Positions 10,531-19,148 of a stretch of 64,000 nt of DNA are shown here, piece by piece (within the stretch, counting starts at the first letter, position 1; each line of letters begins with the position of its first letter). Under the pieces are notes generated by a model. That model made no database searches, was not told the DNA's origin, and saw nothing but the letters and a program-made list of their open reading frames with translations. A program made the translations under genes and the position numbers. The stretch lies in contig QKJQ01000016.1 in the NCBI GenBank assembly GCA_003249225.1, positions 124,001 to 188,000 of the forward strand, given 5' to 3'. Origin of the DNA: Clostridia bacterium (GTDB lineage Bacteria > Bacillota > Clostridia > Lachnospirales > Lachnospiraceae).

Positions 10531-10601
10531 GGGCTGCGATTTCACAGGACGAAAGATACAGGTAAAAGGATGTAGTATCCTGTGTTTCTTTACCAGAATG
10601 G

Positions 10602-10629
10602 TTGATTAATCATAAAAATATACTATAAT
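10602..10629 (+). promoter_or_regulatory. Predicted sigma-A promoter for the aldo/keto reductase
   Basis: TTGATT (10602-10607), 16 bases, TATAAT (10624-10629), about 115 bases ahead of the start codon. Confidence 0.6.
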
Positions 10630-10710
10630 AATTGAAAAACTGTAAACTTTATCTACGCAGGATATCTTTTTGAATTTTAGCATAAAGAAGCGAATCAATA
10701 AAATTTGATA

Positions 10711-10729
10711 TGCGCAGGAAAACAGCGCA
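10711..10729 (+). promoter_or_regulatory. Small hairpin next to the ribosome binding site
   Basis: TGCGC-N9-GCGCA forms a 5-base-pair stem ending 14 bases before the ATG. The same arrangement, with the same loop length and nearly the same distance to the start codon, occurs before the [2Fe-2S] subunit gene at 32467-32485. Confidence 0.4.
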
Positions 10730-10743
10730 GAAGTGGGGGGAAT

Positions 10744-11772
10744 ATGAATCAGGTCACAGTAGGATCAACCGGTATAACTGTGAATAAGAACGGATTCGGT
10801 GCTTTACCGATCCAAAGAGTCAGCCAGGAAGATGCGGTAGTGCTTTTAAAAAAAGCATACGATGGTGGAATACGCTTTTTTGATACGGCAAGGTCCTATT
10901 CCGACAGTGAAGAAAAAGTCGGAGAAGCTTTCGACGGGATTCGCACGAATCTTTATATAGCGACGAAAACAGCGGCAAAGACAGGAGAAGAGCTGGTAAA
11001 GGATCTTGAACTCTCTCTTCATAATCTGAGAACGGATTATATTGATATATACCAGTTCCATAACATTGAGTTCTGTCCTAAGCCAGGGGATGGATCGGGT
11101 CTGTACGAAGCGATGCTGCAAGCGAAAGCGCAGGGGAAGATTAGACATATCGGAATCACAAATCACAGACTGATGGTTGCCAGAGAAGCAATTGAATCGG
11201 GGCTGTACGAGACACTGCAATTTCCATTTTCCTATCTGTCTACAGAAAAAGATCTTGAACTGGTTACAATGTGCAAAGAACACAATATGGGTTTTATTGC
11301 CATGAAGTCGCTGGCGGGAGGGCTGATCAACAAAAGTGATGCCGCTTATGCGTATGCCGCTGAATTTGATAATGTTCTGCCGATCTGGGGCGTTCAGAAA
11401 GAGAGTGAGCTGGATGAATTTATTTCTTATGTTACGAATCCTCCTGTTATGACAGATAGAATCATGAGAATAATTGAAGCCGACAAAGCGGAGTTAAGCG
11501 GTAATTTCTGCAGGGGATGTGGATATTGTATGCCATGTCCGGTCGGCATAGAGATCAACAACTGCGCAAGAATTTCACTGATGCTTCGAAGAGCTCCATC
11601 GGACCGGTGGCTGTCAAAAGAATGGCAAAACAAGATGGGTAAAATTGATGACTGCATTCATTGCAACCAGTGCATGAGCAAATGTCCTTATGGCCTTCAG
11701 ACACCGGAGCTGCTGGCGAAGAATTATGAAGATTTTAAAAATGTACTTGCTGGTAAAGTGAAGGTTCAATAA
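10744..11772 (+). CDS. Aldo/keto reductase with C-terminal ferredoxin domain
   Basis: A 342-residue protein. The first 260 or so residues are an aldo/keto reductase barrel with the catalytic-type motif FDTARSYSDSEEKVG and DIYQFHN. The C-terminus carries two cysteine clusters (CRGCGYCMPCP and CIHCNQCMSKCP) for iron-sulfur centres. This layout is common in anaerobes and suggests ferredoxin-linked reduction of a carbonyl; the substrate is not evident. The ORF track begins upstream at 10705, but GTGGGGGG lies just before ATG 10744, where homology begins. Monocistronic, with its own promoter and terminator. Confidence 0.9.
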   Translation: MNQVTVGSTGITVNKNGFGALPIQRVSQEDAVVLLKKAYDGGIRFFDTARSYSDSEEKVGEAFDGIRTNLYIATKTAAKTGEELVKDLELSLHNLRTDYIDIYQFHNIEFCPKPGDGSGLYEAMLQAKAQGKIRHIGITNHRLMVAREAIESGLYETLQFPFSYLSTEKDLELVTMCKEHNMGFIAMKSLAGGLINKSDAAYAYAAEFDNVLPIWGVQKESELDEFISYVTNPPVMTDRIMRIIEADKAELSGNFCRGCGYCMPCPVGIEINNCARISLMLRRAPSDRWLSKEWQNKMGKIDDCIHCNQCMSKCPYGLQTPELLAKNYEDFKNVLAGKVKVQ

Positions 11773-11792
11773 GAAAAAGTACAAGCTGAAAG

Positions 11793-11822
11793 AGAAGTTC
11801 ATTATGATGAACTTCTTTTTTT
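11793..11822 (+). terminator. Intrinsic terminator
   Basis: AGAAGTTCAT-TATG-ATGAACTTCT forms a perfect 10-base-pair stem followed by seven or more T. Confidence 0.95.
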
Positions 11823-12017
11823 AAGCTGTCAGGCACACACTAGTTGCCAATATGATAAAGTCACAGAACTTTTTTTAAGAAAGAGTAAACTGGGTTGAAA
11901 AGCAATTACATCATTTTTGTGAGGGAAAGACAAAGGATGTAATTTACTACTTACTTTGCAGATCAATTTCAGAAATGGTATCAGGTATCACAAAACGTTA
12001 CCAGACAGGAGGCAGTT

Positions 12018-12503
12018 ATGGATTTATCAACAATTATATTATACGCAGTTGCACTTGTATTATTGGTTGTTTCAGTAATCAAGGACAAGGAAAAGACGAA
12101 AAAAGCTGTTAAAAAAGGATGGATGGCATTTATAAATATAGTACCGGTGCTGGTTCCTTTGTTTCTGGTCGTTGGTATTGTGCTGAGTGTGCTGACACCG
12201 CAGACCATCGAACAGGTGCTTGGACAGGATACCGGAATCTTTGGTGTAATTATCGGAATGCTGGTTGGATCCATTGCTTTCATGCCGCCCTTCGTTACAT
12301 ATCCACTGGGTGCAGAGCTTCTGGACAATGGAGCAGGTTATCCGCAGGTCGCAGCCTTTATGACCACCTTGATGGCAGTTGGTCTGGTATACTGGGTAGC
12401 TGAAACAAAGTATTTTGGGAGGAAAGCAGTCGTGCTGCGAAACAGTCTGGCTTTCATCGCATCCGGCGTTGTTGCACTGGTCGTTTGGGGGGTGATGGTA
12501 TGA
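12018..12503 (+). CDS. Permease half 1 (ArsP_1/DUF318-like)
   Basis: A 161-residue membrane protein with about four hydrophobic helices. Motifs such as GMLVGSIAFMPPFVTYPLGAE resemble one half of the two-repeat ArsP_1/DUF318 (YraQ-type) permeases. GGAGG precedes the ATG. Its stop overlaps the next start as ATGA, so the two halves are translationally coupled and probably assemble together. The substrate is unknown; some family members export organoarsenicals. Confidence 0.65.
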   Translation: MDLSTIILYAVALVLLVVSVIKDKEKTKKAVKKGWMAFINIVPVLVPLFLVVGIVLSVLTPQTIEQVLGQDTGIFGVIIGMLVGSIAFMPPFVTYPLGAELLDNGAGYPQVAAFMTTLMAVGLVYWVAETKYFGRKAVVLRNSLAFIASGVVALVVWGVMV

Positions 12504-13093
12504 AAAAGGAAAAAGAAATACTGCTAACAATCTTTAAAAGTAAAATGTTCTATGTGTCCATTGTTCTTCTGATCGTGCTGTTCCTGCTGGATGCTTTTCA
12601 TGTAAGGGTAGGGGTATCAAAGACAGACACAGATGCCTTGCTTGGTGTGGCAGCACTTAAATCAGCTTTATTTCAGTTTATATCAATGCTAAAGATCGTT
12701 CCCCCTATCTTTCTCATGATTGGATTGCTTGATCTCTGGGTACCAAGGGAGACCATGATACGGCTGATGGGTGAAAAGTCAGGTATGATCGGAGTCCTGA
12801 TCGCCCTCTTCATAGGCACAATGTCTGCAGGACCACTGGTTGCAGCATTTCCGGTCGCCCAGATCATGTTAAAAAAAGGTGCAAGATACTCCAATGTATT
12901 GTTCTTCCTGACCGTCTGGGCCAGCGCAAAACTTCCGATCTTATTCTTCCAGGCGACAGAACTTGGGCTGACTTATACAGTGATTACGAACATTACCCTG
13001 CTTCTGATTTATTTTGCAGGGACCCTGGTCATTGAAAAAATCCTGACCAAAGAAGAAAAGAAGCAGATTTATACACTTGCTGAGAATTCCTAA
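12500..13093 (+). CDS. Permease half 2 (ArsP_1/DUF318-like)
   Basis: A 197-residue protein with about five hydrophobic helices. LIALFIGTMSAGPLVAAFPVAQIM matches the inverted-repeat partner motif of half 1 (GMLVGSIAFMPPFVTYPLGAE). The start is the ATG of the ATGA overlap; the track's upstream start at 12485 would lie inside the previous gene. It follows half 1 directly, and a strong terminator ends the pair. The split form fits a two-subunit permease. Substrate unknown. Confidence 0.65.
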   Translation: MKKEKEILLTIFKSKMFYVSIVLLIVLFLLDAFHVRVGVSKTDTDALLGVAALKSALFQFISMLKIVPPIFLMIGLLDLWVPRETMIRLMGEKSGMIGVLIALFIGTMSAGPLVAAFPVAQIMLKKGARYSNVLFFLTVWASAKLPILFFQATELGLTYTVITNITLLLIYFAGTLVIEKILTKEEKKQIYTLAENS

Positions 13094-13126
13094 GTGCAAG
13101 ACAACAGATTTCTTGGTGTAAATACT

Positions 13127-13162
13127 CCTGTTATGTTATTATTAGCATAACAGGTTTTTTTT
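13127..13162 (+). terminator. Intrinsic terminator
   Basis: CCTGTTATG and CATAACAGG form a 9-base-pair stem followed by eight T, 33 bases after the permease pair. Confidence 0.93.
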
Positions 13163-13199
13163 ATTTTATAAGAAGGTTCGTTGGGAAAGGAGAATCAGA

Positions 13200-13748
13200 A
13201 TGAATTATGTTGCATTCCTTCGTGGGATTAATGTTGGTGGAAAGAATATAGTTAAAATGAAGGATCTAAAGCAGATGTTTACTGATTTGGGAATGAAAAA
13301 CGTAAGGACCTATGTGCAGAGCGGAAATGTCGTGTTTGATTCGGATTTTTCAAAAGAAGTTATTAAAGAGATGATCAGTAAAAGATTCACGGAGTATTAT
13401 AACTTTACCTGCATCCTTATGATACGAAGTGTTGAGGAAATGGAAGATTTGTATAAAACACTTCCCTTTACAAAGCAGGAGATCGAAACCGCAGAGACAG
13501 CAGACCCTACCGTTGAACATCTTTATGTTTACTTTACTGATGATAGTTATGAACAGGGAAGACTGGAGGAATTAAATCAGCGTTATGATGGAGCAGACCG
13601 CATAAGAGTGGGTAATCAGGCTTTTTATCTGTTATGCTATGACAGTGTACGGCTGTCAAAACTTGCAATTCGCATAACAAAGGAGTATGACACCACAGCA
13701 AGGAACTGGAAGACTATAGAAAATATTATTGGCATGCTGCGGGAATAA
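13200..13748 (+). CDS. DUF1697 family protein
   Basis: A 182-residue protein matching DUF1697 from end to end. It has the N-terminal FLRGINVGGKNIVKM, the YVQSGNVVFDS motif and the C-terminal TTARNWKTIENI. The family is widespread in bacteria and its biochemical role is not established. AAAGGAG sits seven bases before the ATG. It has no obvious operon partner; the downstream ABC operon has its own promoter. Confidence 0.92.
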   Translation: MNYVAFLRGINVGGKNIVKMKDLKQMFTDLGMKNVRTYVQSGNVVFDSDFSKEVIKEMISKRFTEYYNFTCILMIRSVEEMEDLYKTLPFTKQEIETAETADPTVEHLYVYFTDDSYEQGRLEELNQRYDGADRIRVGNQAFYLLCYDSVRLSKLAIRITKEYDTTARNWKTIENIIGMLRE

Positions 13749-13830
13749 ACAGTCAGCGCTGAAGAGTTTCTTTTGCTATACCGCATAAAAGCATTGCAGT
13801 AAAAGAAAATACGAAGAATGGTCACATAGG

Positions 13831-13859
13831 TTGCATATTTGTTGACTGCATGCTATACT
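13831..13859 (+). promoter_or_regulatory. Predicted sigma-A promoter for the ABC exporter operon
   Basis: TTGCAT (13831-13836), 17 bases, TATACT (13854-13859), with a TG extension before the -10 box. The leader to the ATG at 14002 is about 135 bases. It contains small stems (for example CTGG-N6-CCAG) but no riboswitch I recognise. Confidence 0.6.
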
Positions 13860-14001
13860 TAACATTCTACTGTCTTAGCCGATGGTTACATGACAGGCAG
13901 AAGAAAACAAAATATTTCATAACGGAATCTGACTGGTAAAATCCAGCAGAGCCAGCCGACTTGGAAAGATATGAAAATATTACTACCAGGAGGAAGCAGC
14001 A

Positions 14002-14910
14002 ATGATCGTAATGGATAACGTATGCAAGTCATACAAAGTTGCAAAACGAAACGCAGGGCTAAAAGAAGCCTGCAAAGCTCTGTTTCACAGAGAAACAGAA
14101 GAAATCCAGGCATTAAAAGACGTCAGCTTTCAGATAGCAGACGGGGAAATGGTTGGATACATTGGTCCAAACGGAGCGGGAAAAAGCTCCACTATCAAAA
14201 TTCTAAGCGGAATATTAACACCGGATCGCGGCACCTGTTCGATCGATGGGAGAATCCCATGGAAGAACCGTGTTGAACATGTAAAACAGATCGGCGTTGT
14301 CTTTGGACAACGGTCACAATTGTGGTGGGATATTCCTGTCGTGGATTCCTTTGAACTGATCAAAGAGATCTATTCTATAACAACCCCTGCTTATAAAGAT
14401 TCCTTAGAAGAACTAACCAGCCTTCTGCAACTCGAAGAGATTCTAAAGACGCCGACCAGACAGCTGTCGCTGGGACAGAGGATGCGATGTGAGATCGCAG
14501 CTTCTTTGCTGCACAGGCCAAGGCTTTTATTTCTTGACGAACCGACCATTGGCCTCGATGCGGTATCAAAACTGGCAGTGCGAGATTTTATCAAGAAAAT
14601 GAACACAGAACATGGAACCACGGTACTTCTTACCACACATGACATGCAGGATATCGAAGCCATAGCAGACCGGGTCATTCTGATCGGCCGTGGGAAAGTG
14701 CTGCTGGACGGAACACTGCAAGATATGAAACAGCTGGTAAAACAGGAAAACATGGAGAAGAAGGCAGAAGAAGGTAAGAATTTTAAAGAAAATGAATACA
14801 TACAAGCGGATAAGTATGTGGAGGAAAACGCGAACGGGGAAGATAAAGAACGTTTTGATAATCTGGATCAGGTCGTAGCCAAGTTATACCGGCAGCTCGA
14901 CATCTTATAG
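14002..14910 (+). CDS. ABC transporter ATP-binding protein (ABC-2/NatA-like exporter)
   Basis: A 302-residue ATPase. Walker A is GPNGAGKSS, the signature is LSLGQ, Walker B LLFLDEP and the switch histidine lies in TTHDM. The motif GQRSQLWWDIPV is typical of ATPases paired with DUF990-type ABC-2 permeases. The last 60 residues form an unusual charged Glu/Lys/Asn-rich extension that ends with a short helix. It heads a three-gene operon with two permeases. The substrate is not evident; export of a drug-like or peptide compound is possible. Confidence 0.93.
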   Translation: MIVMDNVCKSYKVAKRNAGLKEACKALFHRETEEIQALKDVSFQIADGEMVGYIGPNGAGKSSTIKILSGILTPDRGTCSIDGRIPWKNRVEHVKQIGVVFGQRSQLWWDIPVVDSFELIKEIYSITTPAYKDSLEELTSLLQLEEILKTPTRQLSLGQRMRCEIAASLLHRPRLLFLDEPTIGLDAVSKLAVRDFIKKMNTEHGTTVLLTTHDMQDIEAIADRVILIGRGKVLLDGTLQDMKQLVKQENMEKKAEEGKNFKENEYIQADKYVEENANGEDKERFDNLDQVVAKLYRQLDIL

Positions 14911-14921
14911 GGGGAAGTAAA

Positions 14922-15725
14922 ATGAAAAAATATCTTAGTTTTTTTCGTGTTCGCTTTTCGACCGGTCTGCAATATCGCATGGCAGCAGTTACTGCCCTGA
15001 CAACGCAGTTCTTCTGGGGCTTACTCGAGTGTATAATCTTTAAGGTGCTCATGGAATCGAATTCTGTCGCTATGCCTATGTCGTATTCTGCCGTTGTATC
15101 CTATGTCTGGCTGAAAGAAGCTTTTTTTGCACTTTTCAACACATGGGCAGCAGACAATGAAATCTTTGGAATGATAGTCGATGGAGGAATTGCCTATGAA
15201 TTCTGCCGACCGGTTTCAGTGTACACCATGTGGTTCTCACGAAGTGTCGGAAGCAGGATGGCAGAAGCTGCGCTTCGCTGTGGTCCGGTTCTTCTGGGTG
15301 CTCTTCTTGTTCCTGCACCCTATAAAATCAGTCCGCCATCAAGTCTCTTTGCATTTTTTATGTTCCTGCTTACGATGATTCTTGCCATGGGAGTCACGGT
15401 ATCTTTTTGTATGATCGTCTATATGCTGTGCTTTTTTACCATTTCACCGGTTGGCTGGAGAGTTCTTCTGACGGGTGCGGTTGAGTTACTGTCCGGTGCC
15501 GTAATTCCACTGCCATTCATTCCGCAGCCATATCGGCAGGTGATCGAGCTGCTCCCCTTTGCCTCTATGCAGAACATCCCGCTGCGCGCATACAGCGGCG
15601 ATCTTACCGGGGACCACTTGCTTCCTGCTGTGCTGCTGCAGGTTTTCTGGTTCGTGGTAATGACAACAATCGGTGTACTGCTGTGCAAAAGAGCAGAACG
15701 CAGGATCGTTATTCAGGGAGGATGA
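14922..15725 (+). CDS. ABC-2 family permease, first subunit
   Basis: A 267-residue integral membrane protein with about six helices, resembling the ABC-2 permeases that work with the preceding ATPase. A charged N-terminus (MKKYLSFFRVRF) is followed by alternating hydrophobic segments, and the tail KRAERRIVIQGG is typical. It begins 11 bases after the ATPase stop, with AGGGGGA as ribosome site. It should form a heterodimeric channel with the next gene's product. Confidence 0.85.
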   Translation: MKKYLSFFRVRFSTGLQYRMAAVTALTTQFFWGLLECIIFKVLMESNSVAMPMSYSAVVSYVWLKEAFFALFNTWAADNEIFGMIVDGGIAYEFCRPVSVYTMWFSRSVGSRMAEAALRCGPVLLGALLVPAPYKISPPSSLFAFFMFLLTMILAMGVTVSFCMIVYMLCFFTISPVGWRVLLTGAVELLSGAVIPLPFIPQPYRQVIELLPFASMQNIPLRAYSGDLTGDHLLPAVLLQVFWFVVMTTIGVLLCKRAERRIVIQGG

Positions 15726-15775
15726 TCAGGATGGAGATACTTAGTGCGAGCGTAAAGCTGGAAGTGAGGTAAAAA

Positions 15776-16573
15776 ATGAAGCGAATTTACAGTAGTGCAC
15801 ATTTATATGGCAGATACATATCCGTCATACTGCGCAGTACCATGCAGTACAAATTTTCCTTTTTCTTGATGGTAACCGGACGTTTTATCCTTGCTTTCAA
15901 CGGATTCTTAGGGATACTGTTTCTTTTTTCGGGATTTTCAACGATCCGGGAGTATACATACGGAGATATCCTGTTGTGTTTTTCTGTGATTCAGATGTCA
16001 TTTGCGTTTGCTGAATGCATCGGAAGCGGATTAAAAGCACTTTCGGGAATGATAAGGCGAGGTGAATTTGATCGGATACTGCTTCGTCCACGCAGCCCGA
16101 TCTTACAGGTACTTGGAACAAAATTTGAGCTTGGGAGACTTGGCCCTATGATCACATCGGTCCTTACACTGATCATCGGAATTTTAAAAAGTCAGGCGGA
16201 ATGGAACTTTGGAAAAGCTTTGGTACTGGCCGCCATGATAGCCGGGGGAACAGTGCTGTTCCTTGCTTTGTTTATACTGGGAGCAAGTTTTTGCTTTTTC
16301 TCGATAGAAGACGGCGGGATTCTTAACATTCTGACCTATGGTGCAAAAGAACACGGGAAATATCCGGTTGATATCTACGGTAAGAGATTCCTGCAGGTCT
16401 GTACCTATATCATTCCTTATGCGATGATTCAATACTATCCGCTGCAGTATTTACTTGGAAAGACAGAACACTGGCAGTACGGTCTCTATCCATTGGCCTC
16501 GATCGTATTCCTGGCGGTATGTTACCTGATCTGGCTCCTTGGACTTAAGAATTATAAGTCCTGTGGGAATTAA
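15776..16573 (+). CDS. ABC-2 family permease, second subunit (DUF990-like)
   Basis: A 265-residue membrane protein of the ABC2_membrane_6/DUF990 type. The features are MIRRGEFDRILLRPRSPILQV, a cytoplasmic loop conserved in this group, YIIPYAMIQYYPLQYLLG before the last helices, and a C-terminal KNYKSCGN. It lies 50 bases after the first permease. A terminator closes the operon. Confidence 0.87.
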   Translation: MKRIYSSAHLYGRYISVILRSTMQYKFSFFLMVTGRFILAFNGFLGILFLFSGFSTIREYTYGDILLCFSVIQMSFAFAECIGSGLKALSGMIRRGEFDRILLRPRSPILQVLGTKFELGRLGPMITSVLTLIIGILKSQAEWNFGKALVLAAMIAGGTVLFLALFILGASFCFFSIEDGGILNILTYGAKEHGKYPVDIYGKRFLQVCTYIIPYAMIQYYPLQYLLGKTEHWQYGLYPLASIVFLAVCYLIWLLGLKNYKSCGN

Positions 16574-16624
16574 GCAGATGGTTTCATTGACACGATTTTA
16601 CTTTGTACATATAATAAAAGAAAG

Positions 16625-16657
16625 AGCAGAATCCTGCAAAGCGATTCTGCTTTTTTT
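16625..16657 (+). terminator. Intrinsic terminator
   Basis: AGCAGAATC and GATTCTGCT form a 9-base-pair stem followed by seven T. Confidence 0.95.
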
Positions 16658-16717
16658 AAGAAGAGAAAGAGCCAGTTGCATTTGACGTAGTGGTGGTCAA
16701 TGCAGAAATGAGGGAAA

Positions 16718-17353
16718 ATGAATAAAATCAACCGGGAAGACATGCTTGAACTTACCAGGCGTATGACTTTGCAGCGCAACTGCTTTTCAAGAATGGCGGG
16801 AGCTTATCTTGATGAAGAAGGATTTGTTGACGGGACCTTTCATACGCATTTTTTAAAGCTGTCAGCAAGAGAGAGGACTGCAAAATTAGAGATTGCCAAA
16901 ACGATTCCTTTTTCCAAGACAAACGAAAATCTGATACTTCATCCATTTAAAAAAGAGGATGAAAAACAAGGCAGTGTCTGGCAGTTCCTGATGGCACTGA
17001 ATGAATGTGAATTAAAGAACGATGCCATACTGGATGTGTTCTATGAAGTTGTCGGCGAACGATACAAGGCCGATTATCCGTACGGAATCTTCTTTTTTCA
17101 TGGAAGTTATGATATACCATTGAAGGGAAAGGACAAGGAAAGTCAGTGGGAATCGGAAGAAGTCTATAAGTTCCTGGTATGTGCGATCTGTCCACTTCAT
17201 GGGGATTATGAACCGGGAGAGCCGGAATGCGGATTTTTATTCCCGGCATTTACAGATCGAAGCAGTGATATACACAAGGTGGCAGTTTTTAATGCAGATG
17301 CGGCAAGACCGCACAACGAACTGCTTGAGAAAATATTATTCAGCGGTGAGTGA
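16718..17353 (+). CDS. DUF4317 family protein (short form)
   Basis: A 211-residue protein with DUF4317 hallmarks: an N-terminal EDMLELTRRMTLQRNCFSRMAGAYLDEEG and a C-terminal GFLFPAFTDRSSDIHKVAVFN. The family is common in Clostridia and has no known function. From memory, typical members are nearly twice as long, so this may be a compact variant; both recognisable ends are present and the frame is uninterrupted. GAGGG precedes the ATG. Confidence 0.75.
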   Translation: MNKINREDMLELTRRMTLQRNCFSRMAGAYLDEEGFVDGTFHTHFLKLSARERTAKLEIAKTIPFSKTNENLILHPFKKEDEKQGSVWQFLMALNECELKNDAILDVFYEVVGERYKADYPYGIFFFHGSYDIPLKGKDKESQWESEEVYKFLVCAICPLHGDYEPGEPECGFLFPAFTDRSSDIHKVAVFNADAARPHNELLEKILFSGE

Positions 17354-17374
17354 GATAGGGGCTTACTTTATAAG

Positions 17375-17468
17375 CAGGGCGAAATAACAAAGATAAGTTA
17401 AACAAACGAACCAGGGCGAAACAACAAAAGCAAGTAAAACGAAAGAACCAGTGCGAGCCACGAAAAGC
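17375..17468 (+). repeat. 37-base imperfect tandem repeat, about 2.5 copies
   Basis: Copies begin at 17375 and 17412, with a partial copy at 17449; each starts CAG(G/T)GCGA. They fill most of the 153-base gap between the DUF4317 and NUDIX genes. Confidence 0.75.
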
Positions 17469-17506
17469 TTTACTATCAAAAATAAAAGAAACACGGGAGA
17501 AATAAA

Positions 17507-18028
17507 TTGGGAAGAACAGAAAAGGTTGAATTAACCGTACTTTGTTTGCTGTATCAGGAGAATAAGATTTTGCTTCAGAACCGAAAAAAGGAAGACTGGA
17601 AGGGTTTTGTCCTGCCGGGAGGACATGTAGAACCGAGTGAATCTATCGTTGATGCCGTAATTAGGGAAATGAAAGAAGAAACAGGGCTTACCATCTTTGC
17701 TCCTGTACTCTGCGGTGTGAAACAGTTCCCGATCTTAGGTGACGTGGAGAAGGAAGAAGGGGAACAAAGCGACCGTGACAGAAACTGTGACAGTGGAAGG
17801 AACCGTGACATAGGAAGGTATCTTGTTTTTCTGTTTAAAACAGATCAGTTTGAAGGGACTCTTACTTCCTCTGAGGAAGGAGAGGTAGAGTGGGTGGAAC
17901 GGGAGAAACTATCTGAATATGCTACCGTCGATGATTTTTATGAATTGTTACAGGTCATGGAAGATGACGCACTGACTGAGTTCCAGTACACGGTACAGGG
18001 GGATGACTGGATCGTACATAAAAAGTAG
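17507..18028 (+). CDS. NUDIX hydrolase (MutT-like) with a repeat insertion
   Basis: A 173-residue NUDIX protein. The Nudix box GGHVEPSESIVDAVIREMKE continues as ETGL and fits GX5EX7REUXEEXGU. It resembles 8-oxo-dGTP diphosphatases of the mutX/YtkD type, so nucleotide-pool cleaning is likely but the substrate is unproven. Translation starts at TTG (17507), preceded by GGGAG; no in-frame ATG fits. Residues 80-103 (EGEQSDRDRNCDSGRNRDIG) are a hydrophilic insert built from a short DNA repeat, in a loop after the Nudix box. Confidence 0.87.
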   Translation: MGRTEKVELTVLCLLYQENKILLQNRKKEDWKGFVLPGGHVEPSESIVDAVIREMKEETGLTIFAPVLCGVKQFPILGDVEKEEGEQSDRDRNCDSGRNRDIGRYLVFLFKTDQFEGTLTSSEEGEVEWVEREKLSEYATVDDFYELLQVMEDDALTEFQYTVQGDDWIVHKK

Positions 18029-18056
18029 ACAGGAATTTTAGTTCAGATCACCCATA

Positions 18057-19025
18057 TCATAAGCCTGTTCTTTCATCCAGTTTTCTGAAATAATCCGCAA
18101 TGAAATCAGCGAACTGCCTGGAAGCAGGGCTGTTGGTACCGTGTTCCGGGGAATCCAGATAGATGCTCCTCGTAAATGAAAAATCCTCGACTTCACGAAG
18201 GACAAGATTTGGATGATGCTGCCTGCATTGCCAGGTTAGTTCCGGAACAAAGGAATAACTAAGATCAAGACGTAAAAAGTCTCGTATTACATGAGGATTG
18301 TCACTTTCAAAGATAATGGAAGGAGAAAAGGAATGTTCTCTAAAACGTATACGAAGCATCTTTCCAAGGGAACTGTACTCATTCAACAGACAGCAGGAAT
18401 AAGATTTTAGGTCTTCAAGATACAGTTTATCTTTTTCTGCAAGATCGCAATTTGAAGGAACGGCAAGAAGAATTCGTTCTTCCAGCAGTTTCTTTTTGTT
18501 TTTCAGAGTATCGGTTACAGAACTGCCTGTCTTTTGTCCGTTAAGGGTTTTCCCGATGATCAGGTTGTCCCGACTCAGCTTTTTATCATTACAATCGTAA
18601 ACGGCATCAAGTTCAAGATCATAATCCGGCTGGGTCTTCGCTATTTGATTGACCTGGTACAGAATCAGAGCAGCATCCGGATGGAGTTGATAATATGTTT
18701 TTAGAATATCTGGCAGTAGTCTTGAGGCAACGCGAAAAGATATACGGACAGCAGCAGATTTATTCTTATTATACTCCAGCAATTCATTTTCCAGATCAGT
18801 CATGGTAAACTGGATTTTTTGTGCATACTTGTATAGGATTTCACCGTTATGATTCAGTGCGACTTTTTTTCCATTACGATCGAACAGAGCAACACCAAGT
18901 TCTTTCTCCAGATCTATTATTGACTTACTTAAGGCGGGCTGTGCAATGAATAATTCATCGGCAGCCTGTGTTATATTCTTTGCTTCCGCAGCTTTCTTAA
19001 AATATTGCAATTGTTTTAATGTCAT
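18057..19025 (-). CDS. LysR family transcriptional regulator
   Basis: A 322-residue LysR-type regulator with an N-terminal winged helix (MTLKQLQYFKKAAEAKNITQ, then AADELFIAQPALSKSI) and a C-terminal co-inducer-binding domain. It is divergent from an AEC-family carrier across 123 bases of AT-rich DNA, the classical arrangement for a LysR protein controlling its neighbour. I place the start at 19025, where AAGGAA precedes MTLKQ, and not at the track's 19055. The inducer is unknown. It converges on the NUDIX gene with a 28-base gap. Confidence 0.9.
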   Translation of the reverse strand: MTLKQLQYFKKAAEAKNITQAADELFIAQPALSKSIIDLEKELGVALFDRNGKKVALNHNGEILYKYAQKIQFTMTDLENELLEYNKNKSAAVRISFRVASRLLPDILKTYYQLHPDAALILYQVNQIAKTQPDYDLELDAVYDCNDKKLSRDNLIIGKTLNGQKTGSSVTDTLKNKKKLLEERILLAVPSNCDLAEKDKLYLEDLKSYSCCLLNEYSSLGKMLRIRFREHSFSPSIIFESDNPHVIRDFLRLDLSYSFVPELTWQCRQHHPNLVLREVEDFSFTRSIYLDSPEHGTNSPASRQFADFIADYFRKLDERTGL

Positions 19026-19074
19026 GACCGATTCCTTCCTGCCATAAGCTGGCAATCAATATATAATAAAATGA

Positions 19075-19103
19075 TTATAAGATATATAATATATATATTA
19101 TAA
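19075..19103. promoter_or_regulatory. AT-rich inverted repeat between lysR and the AEC gene
   Basis: TTATAA arms (19075-19080 and 19098-19103) flank a run of alternating AT in the divergent region. It contains several possible -10 boxes on both strands and fits a LysR binding region. No precise promoter can be assigned. Confidence 0.45.
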
Positions 19104-19148
19104 CATCTCTCTGCTTTATGCTACTATAAATTCAGAGGGAGGTATAGT

